A DNA stretch of 64,000 bases from Sphingobacteriales bacterium (GCA_016200915.1 JACQDV010000003.1:1-64000); one strand, 5' to 3'; shown: positions 16,039-25,815, counted from the first letter of the stretch. Made by a program: numbers and translations. The notes: generated by a model not told the origin, from the sequence alone.

Positions 16039-16328
16039 CCTTTCTATTGTGTATTGAATCGGTGATTCTGTTTTTCAATGTAATACGTGCAAGTATAACA
16101 AATAATTTGAGTTACGGAAATATTTTTTATACCAGTTCTTGTTTAAAAAATATACATTTAAATTAAACAAAATAAGATAAGAGGAGCTACCAAGTATTTA
16201 TACTTAAATTTTTATTTGGCTGATATGTGAAAAAAAAATAATTTACACCTATACTTAAGCGCATAAACCTGCGTTTATAGTAAGAATTTTAACCAATTCA
16301 TAACTATCCAATAACCAAAACCACGCCC
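16039..16328. other. rpoD upstream region
   Basis: This gap must hold the promoter of rpoD and of the divergent START-domain gene, but no exact TAnnTTTG element was found near the rpoD start. A short hairpin, ATAAAC (16263-16268) and GTTTAT (16273-16278), lies about 60 nt before rpoD. Nothing else is seen. Confidence 0.4.
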
Positions 16329-16334
16329 ATGAGC

Positions 16335-17201
16335 ATGCGTCAGCTTAAGATTACCAAATCTATCACCAACAGGGAGTCTCAAAGTCTTGAGAAATATCTC
16401 CAGGAGATTGGAAAAGTTGAACTTATTTCCCCCGAAGAAGAAGTTAGATTAGCCACCCTTATAAAGCAGGGTGATCAACGGGCTTTGGATCGTTTAACCA
16501 AAGCTAATCTTCGTTTTGTGGTATCCGTAGCCAAACAGTACCAGAACCAGGGATTGAGTTTGCCCGATTTAATTAATGAAGGAAATCTGGGTTTGATAAA
16601 AGCTGCCCAGCGTTTTGATGAAACACGAGGTTTCAAATTCATTTCGTATGCTGTATGGTGGATCCGCCAGAGTATTTTACAAGCTTTGGCTGAACAGGCA
16701 AGGATTGTTCGTCTCCCTTTAAATAAAGTAGGATTAAGTAACCGTATTAATAAAGCATATTCAGCGCTGGAGCAGGAGTTTGAAAGGGAGCCAACCCCGG
16801 AAGAACTGGCTGAAGTATTAAATATGGAGACCGAAGAAGTAGCCGCAACATTAGGTGTTGGTGGTCGTCATATCAGCATGGATCAACCTTTAGCTGAAGG
16901 GGAAGACAATACACTGGTAGATGTTATGGAAAATCCAAATGCAGTAGCTACAGATGAAGAGCTGGATCACAATGAATCTTTAAGATTAGAAATAACCCGT
17001 TCGCTTAAAACGTTAACCGACCGTCAGCAAGATGTTATTTGTTTCTTCTTTGGTATAGGTGTTGACCATCCTATGAGCCTGGAAGATATTGGGGAAAAAT
17101 TCAATCTTACCCGTGAAAGGGTTCGCCAAATCAAAGACAAAGCGATTACCAAATTACGTACGAATAACCGTTGCCGTCAATTAAGAGGATTCCTCGGCTA
17201 A
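16335..17201 (+). CDS. rpoD: Primary RNA polymerase sigma factor, Bacteroidota type
   Basis: The 288 residues are the compact primary sigma-70 of Bacteroidota, lacking region 1.1. Region 1.2 ([23 protein letters not shown]), region 2 with [15 protein letters not shown] and the -10-binding [12 protein letters not shown], region 3, and region 4 with [17 protein letters not shown] and [14 protein letters not shown] are all present. It recognises the TAnnTTTG-type promoters seen across this window. An alternative Met is two codons upstream (16329). The next gene, ffh, starts 128 bp later after two hairpins. Confidence 0.95.
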   Translation: MRQLKITKSITNRESQSLEKYLQEIGKVELISPEEEVRLATLIKQGDQRALDRLTKANLRFVVSVAKQYQNQGLSLPDLINEGNLGLIKAAQRFDETRGFKFISYAVWWIRQSILQALAEQARIVRLPLNKVGLSNRINKAYSALEQEFEREPTPEELAEVLNMETEEVAATLGVGGRHISMDQPLAEGEDNTLVDVMENPNAVATDEELDHNESLRLEITRSLKTLTDRQQDVICFFFGIGVDHPMSLEDIGEKFNLTRERVRQIKDKAITKLRTNNRCRQLRGFLG

Positions 17202-17218
17202 AAATATTTTTCAAGGCG

Positions 17219-17226
17219 TATCTTTG
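17219..17226 (+). promoter_or_regulatory. -7 promoter element upstream of ffh
   Basis: TATCTTTG matches TAnnTTTG exactly. Transcription would start near 17231 and include both hairpins in the ffh leader. No clear -33 TTTG is present. Confidence 0.4.
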
Positions 17227-17234
17227 CCAACCTT

Positions 17235-17267
17235 AAAGTGAATATAGCATGATGTTATATTCACTTT
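17235..17267 (+). promoter_or_regulatory. Leader hairpin 1 upstream of ffh
   Basis: Perfect 12-bp arms AAAGTGAATATA (17235-17246) and TATATTCACTTT (17256-17267) close a 9-nt loop, followed by TCGTTTG. It could end rpoD transcription or shape the ffh leader. Confidence 0.5.
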
Positions 17268-17283
17268 TCGTTTGATAGCAACC

Positions 17284-17309
17284 CTGACGGCGGTTGTAAA
17301 CCCCGTCAG
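17284..17309 (+). promoter_or_regulatory. Leader hairpin 2 upstream of ffh
   Basis: CTGACGG (17284-17290) and CCGTCAG (17303-17309) form a 7-bp GC-rich stem around a 12-nt loop, ending 20 nt before the ffh ATG. It could affect access to the start site. Confidence 0.45.
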
Positions 17310-17329
17310 CGGTTAGAAAAGAAAATGAT

Positions 17330-18655
17330 ATGTTCAACAGTTTACAAGAGAAATTAGAATCAGCCTTCAAGCAGCTTAAAGGCCAGGGAAGAATTACTGA
17401 GCTAAACATTGCTTCCACCGTAAAAGAAATTCGCCGTGCATTGGTAGATGCGGATGTTAACTTTAAAATTGCCAAAGAGTTTACCGATAAAGTAAAAGAC
17501 AAAGCGGTTGGTGAAAAAGTAATTAATGCCGTATCTCCGGGTCAGTTAATGGTGAAGATCGTTAAAGATGAACTGGCTGACTTAATGGGTGGAACAGAAA
17601 GTGAATTGGATCTGAAAGGAAATCCAACCGTAATATTAATTGCAGGTTTGCAGGGTAGTGGTAAAACAACTTTCAGCGGTAAGCTGGCCAATTACCTGAG
17701 AACAAAAAAAGGGAAATCTCCATTGCTGGTAGCAGCGGATATTTATCGTCCGGCTGCGATTGACCAGTTGCAAGTATTGGGATCACAAATAAATGTGGAT
17801 GTATATAGCGAACCGGAGAATAAAGATGCAGTTGCTATTACTCAAAATGCGATCAAAGAAGCAAAGTCAAAAAATAAAAATGTAGTCATCATAGATACTG
17901 CCGGACGTTTGGCTGTAGATGAAGTGATGATGGCTGAAGTGGCTAATATTAAATCAGCCGTTTCTCCCAATGAAATATTGTTTGTTGTTGACTCAATGAC
18001 GGGTCAGGATGCGGTAAATACAGCCAAAGCATTCAATGATCGGTTGAATTTTACCGGTGTTATCTTAACCAAATTAGATGGTGATACAAGAGGTGGTGCG
18101 GCATTATCCATTAAATACACAGTTAATAAGCCCATCAAGTTTGTAAGCAGTGGGGAGAAGATGGAAACGCTGGATGTATTTTATCCCGAAAGGATGGCAC
18201 AGCGTATCCTCGGTATGGGTGATATTACTTCGCTGGTTGAAAAAGCACAGGAACAATTTGATGAAGAGCAGGCGAAGAAGCTTGAGAAAAAAATCCGCAA
18301 GAACCAATTTGATTTTGCTGATTTCAAAACCCAACTGGAACAAATAAAAAAGATGGGAAATCTCAAAGATTTGCTCGGGATGATTCCAGGAATGGGTAAG
18401 GCAGTAAAGGATTTAGACATCAGCGACGATGCATTCAAAGGAGTAGAATCTATCATCAACTCCATGACACCATTTGAAAGAGCCAATCCTGATGTGATTG
18501 ATCAAAAACGCCGCATCCGTATTGCAAAAGGAAGTGGCAAAGACCTCTCGGAAGTGAACCAGTTTATGAAGCAGTTTGAGCAAATGAAGGACATGATGAA
18601 GATGATGAACAAGATGCCCATGGGTGGCCGGATGCCCGGTTTGGGAAGACGATAA
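17330..18655 (+). CDS. ffh: Signal recognition particle GTPase
   Basis: Ffh binds signal sequences of nascent membrane and secreted proteins and docks with FtsY. The 441 residues show the N domain (1-95), the G domain with P-loop GLQGSGKTT at 106-114, DTAGR near 191 and TKLDGDTRGG near 247, and a Met-rich M domain ending MMKMMNKMPMGGRMPG. The length is usual. The gene follows rpoD on the same strand and has two hairpins in its leader. Confidence 0.96.
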   Translation: MFNSLQEKLESAFKQLKGQGRITELNIASTVKEIRRALVDADVNFKIAKEFTDKVKDKAVGEKVINAVSPGQLMVKIVKDELADLMGGTESELDLKGNPTVILIAGLQGSGKTTFSGKLANYLRTKKGKSPLLVAADIYRPAAIDQLQVLGSQINVDVYSEPENKDAVAITQNAIKEAKSKNKNVVIIDTAGRLAVDEVMMAEVANIKSAVSPNEILFVVDSMTGQDAVNTAKAFNDRLNFTGVILTKLDGDTRGGAALSIKYTVNKPIKFVSSGEKMETLDVFYPERMAQRILGMGDITSLVEKAQEQFDEEQAKKLEKKIRKNQFDFADFKTQLEQIKKMGNLKDLLGMIPGMGKAVKDLDISDDAFKGVESIINSMTPFERANPDVIDQKRRIRIAKGSGKDLSEVNQFMKQFEQMKDMMKMMNKMPMGGRMPGLGRR

Positions 18656-18684
18656 GTTGTTAGTTTAAAAAGTATTATTTTTGA

Positions 18685-18715
18685 TTTGTTGATTAGGCTC
18701 AGATACTTATCTTTG
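18685..18715 (+). promoter_or_regulatory. Bacteroidota promoter for rpsP
   Basis: A -33 TTTG (18685-18688) and a -7 TATCTTTG (18708-18715) are separated by 19 nt, a full match to the Bacteroidota consensus. It gives a leader of about 45 nt before rpsP. Confidence 0.65.
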
Positions 18716-18762
18716 CCGACCTTATAACCCTATTTGTTCACGCATTTAAATGTTTATTTAAG

Positions 18763-19206
18763 ATGCCAGTTAAAATCAGATTGCAGCGTCACGGCTCAAA
18801 AAAACGCCCTTTTTACTTCATTGTAGTGGCTGATGCCCGTGCTCCCCGGGATGGTAAATTCATTCAAAAGATCGGTACGTACAACCCACTGACTGTTCCG
18901 GCGTCAATCAACATTGACCGCCAGAAATCATTGGATTGGTTACAGAAAGGTGCACAACCTACTGACACCGTTAGAAGAATTTTATCATTCAAAGGAGTAC
19001 TTTACCTCAAGCACTTACTGCGTGGTGTAAAACTTGGTTTGTTTGATGAAGCTACTGCTATGGACAAGTTTATGAAATGGAGCCAGGAACATGACTCCAG
19101 CGTAGACCGTCGCCAAACGGAACACAAACGTGCAAGAATTGCCCGCAGAAGTGAACCGGTGGTAAAAAAAGTAGCTAGCAGTGATGATGCTAAAACAGAA
19201 GAATAA
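18763..19206 (+). CDS. rpsP: 30S ribosomal protein S16
   Basis: S16 is a primary assembly protein of the small ribosomal subunit. The N-terminal 80 residues match the family, with [21 protein letters not shown] and [13 protein letters not shown]. At 147 residues the protein is longer than the usual 80-90, because of a Lys/Arg-rich C-terminal extension ending in SSDDAKTEE; such extensions are common in Bacteroidota. rimM follows after a terminator. Confidence 0.96.
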   Translation: MPVKIRLQRHGSKKRPFYFIVVADARAPRDGKFIQKIGTYNPLTVPASINIDRQKSLDWLQKGAQPTDTVRRILSFKGVLYLKHLLRGVKLGLFDEATAMDKFMKWSQEHDSSVDRRQTEHKRARIARRSEPVVKKVASSDDAKTEE

Positions 19207-19234
19207 CCAACTACTCTGTTAAATCAAACTTTTT

Positions 19235-19267
19235 AAAGCCTTTCCGTTTACGGAAGGGCTTTTTTTA
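19235..19267 (+). terminator. Intrinsic terminator after rpsP
   Basis: AAAGCCTTTCCG (19235-19246), loop TTTA and CGGAAGGGCTTT (19251-19262) form a 12-bp stem followed by a run of T. It lies 28 nt after the rpsP stop and 23 nt before rimM, so rimM probably depends on read-through or another start. Confidence 0.85.
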
Positions 19268-19289
19268 ATCTGCCAATAGTATTTAACCG

Positions 19290-19805
19290 ATGACTCAATA
19301 CTTTAAAATAGGAAAATTGGTTGCCACATTTGGTGTGGATGGGAAATTGGTATTAAAACACAGCCTTGGGAAAAAAACTTCTTTAAAAAGGTTAGAAACA
19401 ATTTTCCTGGAAGAACGTAAAGACTCCTTTCTTCCTTATTTTATTGAAAACACCACTATTAAAACTGATTCAGAGATTTATATCAAACTCGAAGGAACCA
19501 ATACTAAAGAAGCCGCACACAAGCTTACTCAAAAAGAAGTATGGCTGGCAGAAGTTGATTTTAAAAAGTTTGCAGCCAAATCTTCGCCTATTTCTTTACT
19601 CGGCTTTCATTTGATTAATGAAGGCGAAGATATTGGTGAAATATTAGAAGTGATTGAGCAACCTATGCAGGTGCTTTGTAAAATAATGCTGAACGATAAT
19701 GAAGCATTAATCCCTTTGCATGAGGAAACATTGCAAAAAGTTGATAAAAAGAAAAAAGAAATACACGTTATACTTCCCGAAGGCTTGTTAGATATTTACC
19801 GGTAA
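19290..19805 (+). CDS. rimM: Ribosome maturation factor RimM
   Basis: RimM helps mature the 30S head, binding S19. The 171 residues have the N-terminal barrel (YFKIGKLVATFGVDGKLVLKH) and the C-terminal PRC-barrel with the LLGFHLINEGEDIGEILEV stretch. The length is usual. In many bacteria rpsP-rimM-trmD-rplS form one operon; here trmD does not follow and the next gene is an unrelated glycosidase. Confidence 0.92.
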   Translation: MTQYFKIGKLVATFGVDGKLVLKHSLGKKTSLKRLETIFLEERKDSFLPYFIENTTIKTDSEIYIKLEGTNTKEAAHKLTQKEVWLAEVDFKKFAAKSSPISLLGFHLINEGEDIGEILEVIEQPMQVLCKIMLNDNEALIPLHEETLQKVDKKKKEIHVILPEGLLDIYR

Positions 19806-19944
19806 ATGCCTCGAATCAATTCGCTCTGCTACTATCATCTTTTATTATTTTAATAAACCTGTCAGTTCCAAAAAAATCTCAATTACATTAAGGTTTTCGC
19901 TTCTTCCTAAATACCTAACTTTAGCTACTGTTTAAGTAATTTTT

Positions 19945-22614
19945 ATGAAAAAGCTTTTTATATTCCTAACTGCCTCTTTAATGACCATGCACATTCTTGC
20001 ACAAACTCCGTTATACCAGTCAAAAGAATTTTCTGTCTATCACGATAAAGTAATACAGGATAAAAACGAAGCCAAAATTCTTTCGCAGGTACATATTGTA
20101 AGTAATTATCAAAGTCCGGCCAATATGTTTCAGTCGGCGGATATCAGTTTCAAATTTGCAATCAACGGAAAAGATAACGAAATGCTTTCCGGCCAGGATC
20201 ATCATTTCAGCGTTAAGATTGAGAATGGAAAATCAATAACACCCATCATCAAATTTGGTGAACAATTGAAAGAAGCTGCATCAGGTGAATATCTTCAGCC
20301 CAATACTTCGCTCACCATTCGATTGGATATGCGGGAAGTACAGAAACAATTCAATGAAAAAGGATACTTCACCACGTTCAAAGGCGATAAAATTTATAAA
20401 GAAGATTTTAAAGGTGTATTTGTGGCAGGTGGCACCGCTCCTATGTTTTGGGATTTTGATAACCTCGTTAATCGTCATGAATTAAGATTGACAGATGAAG
20501 ACGGTGACGGCATTTTTGAAACCACCATGATCTTAAATAAACAATCAGATCAAAAGCAAACCGATGCGGAATGGAAGATGGTGAAAGACGCTACTGCTTT
20601 TCCTCAATATAAATCCCCTTACCTGATTGCTGATGCTTTGTATAATATGTCGTTGGAAGAAATGATAAAAGCAGTGGAACCCGACAGCACATTCAGAACG
20701 GGTAAGGAGTGGGCCGGTGTATGGACAAGAGATATCAGCTACAGTATTATTTTATCCATGGCTCACCTGCAACCGGAAGTGGCAAAGAAAAGTTTATTGC
20801 GGAAAGTGAATAAGAAAAAAAGAATTATACAGGATACCGGAACAGGTGGTGCTTATCCTGCATCAACAGACAGAATGATATGGGCGGTTGCAGCATATGA
20901 AGTGTATAAAGCAACAGGCGATAAAGATTGGTTGCAATTAGCCTATACCATCATTAAAAATTCTATTGAAGATGATATGCATAATGTGTATGATGCAGAA
21001 ACAGGAATGGTAAAAGGTGAATCATCTTTCTTAGACTGGCGTGAACAAACTTATCCGAAATGGATGCAACCGGCAGATATTTTTGAGAGTGAATGTTTGG
21101 GTACCAATGCTGTGCATTACCAGGCAAATATTGTATTAAGTGAAATGGCAAAATTGCTGAAGCATCCCGACGTGGCAACTAAACATGCTTTGGCTGCAAA
21201 GAAAATTAAAGACGGAATTAATAAATATTTATGGTTACCCGATAAAGGTTATTATGGTCAGTTTTTGTATGGAAGAAATTTTAAAATGGTTTCTCCAAGA
21301 TCAGAAGCATTAGGGGAAGCCTTATGTATTGTGTTTGGCATTGCAGATGATAAGAAAGCAAAACAAATTATAGCTTCTACTCCATTAACAGCTTTTGGTA
21401 TTAATTGTATTTATCCTAATATTCCAAACATACCGCCTTACCACAATAATGCAGTGTGGCCATTTGTACAAACTTATTGGTTATGGGCTGCAGCTAAAGT
21501 TGGAAATGAAGCAGCGGTGAATGAAAGTTTTTTTGATATCTATCGCCCAGCAGCATTGTTCTTAACGAACAAAGAAAATTTTGTTGCTGAGAATGGAGAT
21601 TTTGCCGGTACTGTTATCAACTCCAGTAATATGTTGTGGAGTTTATCTGGTAATATCAGTTTAGTGCATAAAGTATTGTTCGGAATAAAATTTCAATCAG
21701 AAAGTTTATTGTTTCAGCCATATGTACCAAAAGTATTTGATGGCAAAAGAAGTCTTACCAATTTTAAATACCGGAATGCTATACTAAATATAGAAATGGA
21801 AGGTTATGGTAATGGCATCAAATCATTTTTGGTAGATGGGAAAGAGAATGTGAAACATGTCATTCCCGGTAATTTAAAAGGTGCTCATTCCATTAAGATA
21901 ATATTAAATAATCAGCAGGGCACAGGCAATAAGATCAATAAGGTGACAAACTATTTCACTTTGCCTGCACCTAATATTGCTTTAAATGGAAATGAATTAT
22001 CATGGGGAGCTATTGCCGGAGCAAAGAAATATAATATCAGTAAAAATGGAAAGTGGTTATCTCAAACAGGCGATACTAAATTCAGCATCACCGATAAAAA
22101 TTATGGGGAATATACAGTGACAGCAGTTGATGAGAATGGTGTGGAATCATTTGCTGGCGAACCTGTGGTTAGTGTAAGCAATGCTGCTGTTCAAACTTAT
22201 GATGCAGAAAAATATGCAACAAAAGCAATACACAATTACAAAGGGTTTACTGGTGATGGTTTTATTGAGATCAATACTTCAGAAAACAGGACAGTGACGA
22301 TACCTGTAAATATTGCAGAAGATGGAGTTTATGTAATTGACTTTCGCTATGCAAATGGGAATGGTCCAACCAATACGGAAAATAAATGTGCCATTAGAAC
22401 ACTATCAGTTAATGGACAGCAAAAAGGAACGTTGGTATTTCCTCAAAGAGGAAAAGGTGAATGGAGCAACTGGGGTTACAGTAATGCTGTAAAAGTATTT
22501 TTAAAGAAAGGCGATCATAAGGTGATATTGTTTTTTGAAGATGCTAATGATAATATGAATGGCGATATCAACCAGGCCATGCTCGATAATATGCGGGTGA
22601 TTAAAATAAACTGA
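19945..22614 (+). CDS. Secreted six-hairpin glycosidase-like protein
   Basis: The 889 residues start with a Sec signal (cut near HILAQ, residue 20). Residues 20-215 look like beta-sandwich modules. A middle part of about 400 residues (about 215-610) looks like an (alpha/alpha)6 catalytic barrel, with WAGVWTRDISYSIILSMAHL, GGAYPASTDRMIWAVAAYEVY and YHNNAVWPFVQTYWLWAAAK, as in rhamnosidase- or glucosidase-related six-hairpin enzymes. The last 120 residues resemble a carbohydrate-binding module. The catalytic acids and the exact GH family cannot be fixed from the sequence alone. The protein is probably periplasmic or at the surface; no T9SS sorting domain was seen. A HAD hydrolase gene starts 9 bp later. 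Confidence 0.75.
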   Translation: MKKLFIFLTASLMTMHILAQTPLYQSKEFSVYHDKVIQDKNEAKILSQVHIVSNYQSPANMFQSADISFKFAINGKDNEMLSGQDHHFSVKIENGKSITPIIKFGEQLKEAASGEYLQPNTSLTIRLDMREVQKQFNEKGYFTTFKGDKIYKEDFKGVFVAGGTAPMFWDFDNLVNRHELRLTDEDGDGIFETTMILNKQSDQKQTDAEWKMVKDATAFPQYKSPYLIADALYNMSLEEMIKAVEPDSTFRTGKEWAGVWTRDISYSIILSMAHLQPEVAKKSLLRKVNKKKRIIQDTGTGGAYPASTDRMIWAVAAYEVYKATGDKDWLQLAYTIIKNSIEDDMHNVYDAETGMVKGESSFLDWREQTYPKWMQPADIFESECLGTNAVHYQANIVLSEMAKLLKHPDVATKHALAAKKIKDGINKYLWLPDKGYYGQFLYGRNFKMVSPRSEALGEALCIVFGIADDKKAKQIIASTPLTAFGINCIYPNIPNIPPYHNNAVWPFVQTYWLWAAAKVGNEAAVNESFFDIYRPAALFLTNKENFVAENGDFAGTVINSSNMLWSLSGNISLVHKVLFGIKFQSESLLFQPYVPKVFDGKRSLTNFKYRNAILNIEMEGYGNGIKSFLVDGKENVKHVIPGNLKGAHSIKIILNNQQGTGNKINKVTNYFTLPAPNIALNGNELSWGAIAGAKKYNISKNGKWLSQTGDTKFSITDKNYGEYTVTAVDENGVESFAGEPVVSVSNAAVQTYDAEKYATKAIHNYKGFTGDGFIEINTSENRTVTIPVNIAEDGVYVIDFRYANGNGPTNTENKCAIRTLSVNGQQKGTLVFPQRGKGEWSNWGYSNAVKVFLKKGDHKVILFFEDANDNMNGDINQAMLDNMRVIKIN

Positions 22615-22623
22615 TCTTATTTT

Positions 22624-23325
22624 ATGCTTAAAGCAATTATATGGGACTATGACGGCACACTGGTAGATACCAGGCATAAGAATTTAAATGTCACCCGTTC
22701 TATCATTTCATTTGTAACAGGTAAGCCTGCTCAAACTTTTCCGGTGCTGGAAAGTGTTGCTGTATATGATGCTGCTAATATAAGAGCACCTAACTGGCGG
22801 GTTTTGTATAAAGAAGAATTTGGATTGAATGATGAACAAACCAGTTATGCCGGTTCACTCTGGACAGAATATCAATTGAAAGATAATACTGCTATCAACT
22901 TTTTTAACGGTATCAGTGAAGTGATACATTCACTTGGTGAATATGGACATGGAGTAGTTTCTCAAAATTCAAAACAAAATATTACTGAAGTATTAGGAAG
23001 GGAAGGGGTGAATCAGTTCTTTAAGATCATTATTGGTTATGAAGAAGTATCCTTTGCTTTTCAAAAACCTCATCCGGAAGGATTGCTGCAATGCATTAAG
23101 CAATTAACCAGGTTAGATGATGAATGTTTTATCCTGTACATCGGCGATCATGAAACAGATGCTACCTGTGCTTACAATGCCAATAATCAACTTTCCCGTA
23201 AAGCAGTGTATAGTGTTGGAGCTTTTTATGAAAAGCAAGATCATTCTAACAATTGGAAAATAAAACCTGATTTTAAAGTTACTCACCCCAATGAAATTTT
23301 GGATATAGTGAACGCTTTACAATAA
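22624..23325 (+). CDS. HAD-family hydrolase
   Basis: The 233 residues show all HAD motifs: motif I WDYDGTLVD with Asp8 and Asp10, motif II in VVSQNSK, motif III Lys in FQKPHPEG, and motif IV GDHETDAT. A helical cap follows motif I, as in phosphoglycolate phosphatase-like and beta-phosphoglucomutase-like enzymes. It lies 9 bp after the glycosidase gene and is probably co-transcribed, which hints at a role with a sugar phosphate, but the substrate is unknown. Confidence 0.85.
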   Translation: MLKAIIWDYDGTLVDTRHKNLNVTRSIISFVTGKPAQTFPVLESVAVYDAANIRAPNWRVLYKEEFGLNDEQTSYAGSLWTEYQLKDNTAINFFNGISEVIHSLGEYGHGVVSQNSKQNITEVLGREGVNQFFKIIIGYEEVSFAFQKPHPEGLLQCIKQLTRLDDECFILYIGDHETDATCAYNANNQLSRKAVYSVGAFYEKQDHSNNWKIKPDFKVTHPNEILDIVNALQ

Positions 23326-23350
23326 GATGCTTAGAATAGGTTGAACTTTC

Positions 23351-23875
23351 TCAATAATATATTCTGAATGCCGGTGCATAACCAATTAAAAAACCGTTAG
23401 ATGTATAAATGCCTTCCATTAATTCTATCCATTTAACTTCACTGTAAAACTTACCGGTATCCATATCAAGAAACCAGTCCTGGTAAATTTTTATTTCGGG
23501 CATATATTGGGTTAGTCTTTCTTGTTTTATTAGTGAGTCTTTTATGTTCCCATTTATGTCATAAACAGCAACAGTATCAACAGGTTTATTCCAGGTATAG
23601 ATTTCTTTTCCGGGAATTGGCTTCTCAGTAGCAATATCGGTTGCAATAATTTCTCCTTTTTCAATCAGATGCAGAATAAGATCAGGAATGTTAGTGCCTA
23701 TATGTATCGTTAACGCTGGTTTATTTTTTGGGAGAGATTTAATTAGCCATTCACATTCAGAGGCTTTTAATGAAGTGGTATCATGTCTTATCAGAATGGA
23801 ATTAGAGTTTTTGCTTTGTCCTGAAGCGGACATCGAAAAGAAGGTTATAACAAATGAGAAAATATAATTTTTCAT
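23351..23875 (-). CDS. Hypothetical secreted protein, 174 aa
   Basis: A clear Sec signal (cut near MSASGQS, residue 19) precedes a 155-residue domain of unknown family with mixed charge. It ends with an aromatic-rich stretch, TSNGFLIGYAPAFRIYY. No lipobox. It converges with the HAD gene and has no evident operon partner. Confidence 0.6.
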   Translation of the reverse strand: MKNYIFSFVITFFSMSASGQSKNSNSILIRHDTTSLKASECEWLIKSLPKNKPALTIHIGTNIPDLILHLIEKGEIIATDIATEKPIPGKEIYTWNKPVDTVAVYDINGNIKDSLIKQERLTQYMPEIKIYQDWFLDMDTGKFYSEVKWIELMEGIYTSNGFLIGYAPAFRIYY

Positions 23876-23942
23876 AAGTAATAAACGAAATGAGAAGTCT
23901 TTATTGCACTTAAAATGTTAAACATATTAAAATGCTTGATAC

Positions 23943-24410
23943 CTATGATCCTGATTGAATAAAATCGGCGAGCAATTTCATACGGAAATAAAGATTACTA
24001 AGCTTGATGGAAACTTTTTGTTCTATCTTTTTAATATTACCACCATTCAGCTGTTTAATGTTTTTCAACTCCTGTATCTTTTCATCAATCTTATCAGTAA
24101 GTTTTTCTGTTGTCCAGCCGAGATAGCGTTTGTTTCTATCTTCTTTTATATGTGAAGCAGCTATCTTTCCTTGCCTGAGTTTATTGAAATTAAAATTCTC
24201 TTTTACGGCATTACGGATGGCAGAGTTGGATAACAGGTCAATCACATTTTCATAGGGTGTATTATCCATGAATGCATTTTTGAAAACATTCAGGTTATCC
24301 CGCAATTCTGTTAGCAATTGTTTTTTATGAACATCATTGGTCTTTGATTTTTTATACAGGAAACCGATGAGGTTTTGTAGTGGTGCGATTGTTGAACTAA
24401 GCCATTGCAT
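23943..24410 (-). CDS. Hypothetical helical protein, 155 aa
   Basis: Soluble, Lys/Asn-rich and predicted mostly helical, with coiled-coil-like stretches near KIDEKIQELKNIKQL and FRMKLLADFI at the C-terminus. No known family recognised and no membrane segment. It stands alone on the minus strand. Confidence 0.55.
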   Translation of the reverse strand: MQWLSSTIAPLQNLIGFLYKKSKTNDVHKKQLLTELRDNLNVFKNAFMDNTPYENVIDLLSNSAIRNAVKENFNFNKLRQGKIAASHIKEDRNKRYLGWTTEKLTDKIDEKIQELKNIKQLNGGNIKKIEQKVSIKLSNLYFRMKLLADFIQSGS

Positions 24411-24554
24411 GAAATAAAAATAAGAAGTATGGCGCTAAGAGAAAAGCAAAATGATGAATAGAATTATCAACAGTATAAGTGTGCGACGCCAATGCAGCTT
24501 AATAGAAATACCAAATTTTGCTCCAAAAAATCTTCTGTATAACCACCGACAGGG

Positions 24555-24586
24555 TTTGCAACCGCTGTCCGGGTTTTTGTAACTTG
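24555..24586 (+). promoter_or_regulatory. Possible dinB promoter
   Basis: TTTG at 24555-24558 and TAACTTG at 24580-24586 are 21 nt apart. The -7 part is one T short of the consensus and ends 7 nt before the dinB ATG, so this is a weaker candidate. Confidence 0.3.
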
Positions 24587-24593
24587 CATATTC

Positions 24594-25742
24594 ATGGAAA
24601 AAAAGCCACAACGAATTATTGCCCACTTCGACCTCGATTCATTTTTTGTATCGGTGGAAGTATTGAATGATCCTTCGTTGAAGGGTAAACCTGTTGTGGT
24701 GGGCGGAAGAGAAAGAGGTGTGGTGGCTGCCTGCAGTTACGAAGCAAGAAAATTCGGAATTCATTCTGCCATGCCAATGAAAACGGCTTTGAAACTTTGT
24801 CCCAATCTTATTGTGGTGAGTGGTATGCGGGGTGAGTACAGTAAATTTTCAAGATGGGTTACGGATATTATTGCTGCCAAAGCACCTTTGTTTGAAAAAG
24901 CTTCGATTGATGAATTTTACCTGGATATGACCGGCATGGGTAAGTTTTTCAATCCTTATCAATGGACAATTGATCTGCGGCAGGAAATCATTGACGCCAC
25001 ACAACTTCCTATATCATTTGGATTGGGCAGTAATAAAATGATTGCCAAGATGGCCACCAATGAAGCAAAACCCAATGGCTATTTGCATATTCCTTTTGGA
25101 AAAGAAAAAGAATTTTTGGCACCATTGAAGGTGAATAAAATTCCGGGAGTGGGAGAGAGCACTTATTCCAATTTGCTGCAACTGGGGATTGAAACCATTA
25201 AAGACTTAAGTGAACGCAATCCCGATGAACTTGAAAAACAATTGGGAAAGTATGGAGGTGATCTATGGAATAAATCTCAGGGATTTCATTACAGCGAAGT
25301 AGTTGCTTATCATGAAGCCAAATCTGTTTCTACTGAAAATACGTTTGAAGAAAATAAATCGGATATAAATTTTTTGTTGAGTGAAGTAGTGCGAATGACG
25401 GAGAAGATTGCTTTTGAACTGAGACAGGATGATAAAACCGCTGGTTGTGTTGCAGTGAAAATTCGGTATCCTGATTTTGAAACTACTTCAAGACAAACCA
25501 CCATTCCCTATACTTTTTGCGATGATGAATTAATTCCGGTGGCAAAGGACTTATTTAATAAGTTATGGCGAAAGGGGCAGCCAGTGCGGCTGTTAGGTGT
25601 TCGTTTAAGTGAATTGACAGATGGTGCCATGCAAACCAATTTATTTACTAACTTAGAAAAGAAAACCCAACTCTATAAAGCTATTGATGAAGTAAAGAAC
25701 CGTTTCGGCAGAGACTCCCTTACGAAAGCCACCACAAAATAA
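24594..25742 (+). CDS. dinB: DNA polymerase IV
   Basis: A Y-family translesion polymerase of 382 residues. Catalytic residues are Asp13 in FDLDSFF and Asp106-Glu107 in SIDEFYLD. The steric region GGRERGVVAACSYEAR and the helix-hairpin motif IPGVGESTYSNLLQLGI are present, and the little-finger domain runs from about 245. The length is usual. No beta-clamp motif is obvious at the C-terminus. Confidence 0.92.
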   Translation: MEKKPQRIIAHFDLDSFFVSVEVLNDPSLKGKPVVVGGRERGVVAACSYEARKFGIHSAMPMKTALKLCPNLIVVSGMRGEYSKFSRWVTDIIAAKAPLFEKASIDEFYLDMTGMGKFFNPYQWTIDLRQEIIDATQLPISFGLGSNKMIAKMATNEAKPNGYLHIPFGKEKEFLAPLKVNKIPGVGESTYSNLLQLGIETIKDLSERNPDELEKQLGKYGGDLWNKSQGFHYSEVVAYHEAKSVSTENTFEENKSDINFLLSEVVRMTEKIAFELRQDDKTAGCVAVKIRYPDFETTSRQTTIPYTFCDDELIPVAKDLFNKLWRKGQPVRLLGVRLSELTDGAMQTNLFTNLEKKTQLYKAIDEVKNRFGRDSLTKATTK

Positions 25743-25780
25743 AGTTCTGTATTATAGTCCACCAAACAAGTAGGATATAT

Positions 25781-25788
25781 TATATTTG
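25781..25788 (+). promoter_or_regulatory. -7 promoter element of the peroxiredoxin gene
   Basis: TATATTTG matches TAnnTTTG exactly, 27 nt upstream of the chosen ATG. Confidence 0.45.
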
Positions 25789-25815
25789 CATTCATCACCA
25801 TTTAAATTTTTTGTT

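Noticed and set aside
16039-16328. Riboswitch or structured leader before rpoD
   Set aside because: Only one weak 6-bp hairpin was found and no conserved RNA motif could be recognised.
24435-24626. 63-aa minus-strand frame with a C-terminal hydrophobic segment before dinB
   Set aside because: It overlaps the dinB start by 33 nt on the opposite strand, covers the likely dinB promoter and has only one Met. The sequence has no family look; it may be chance.
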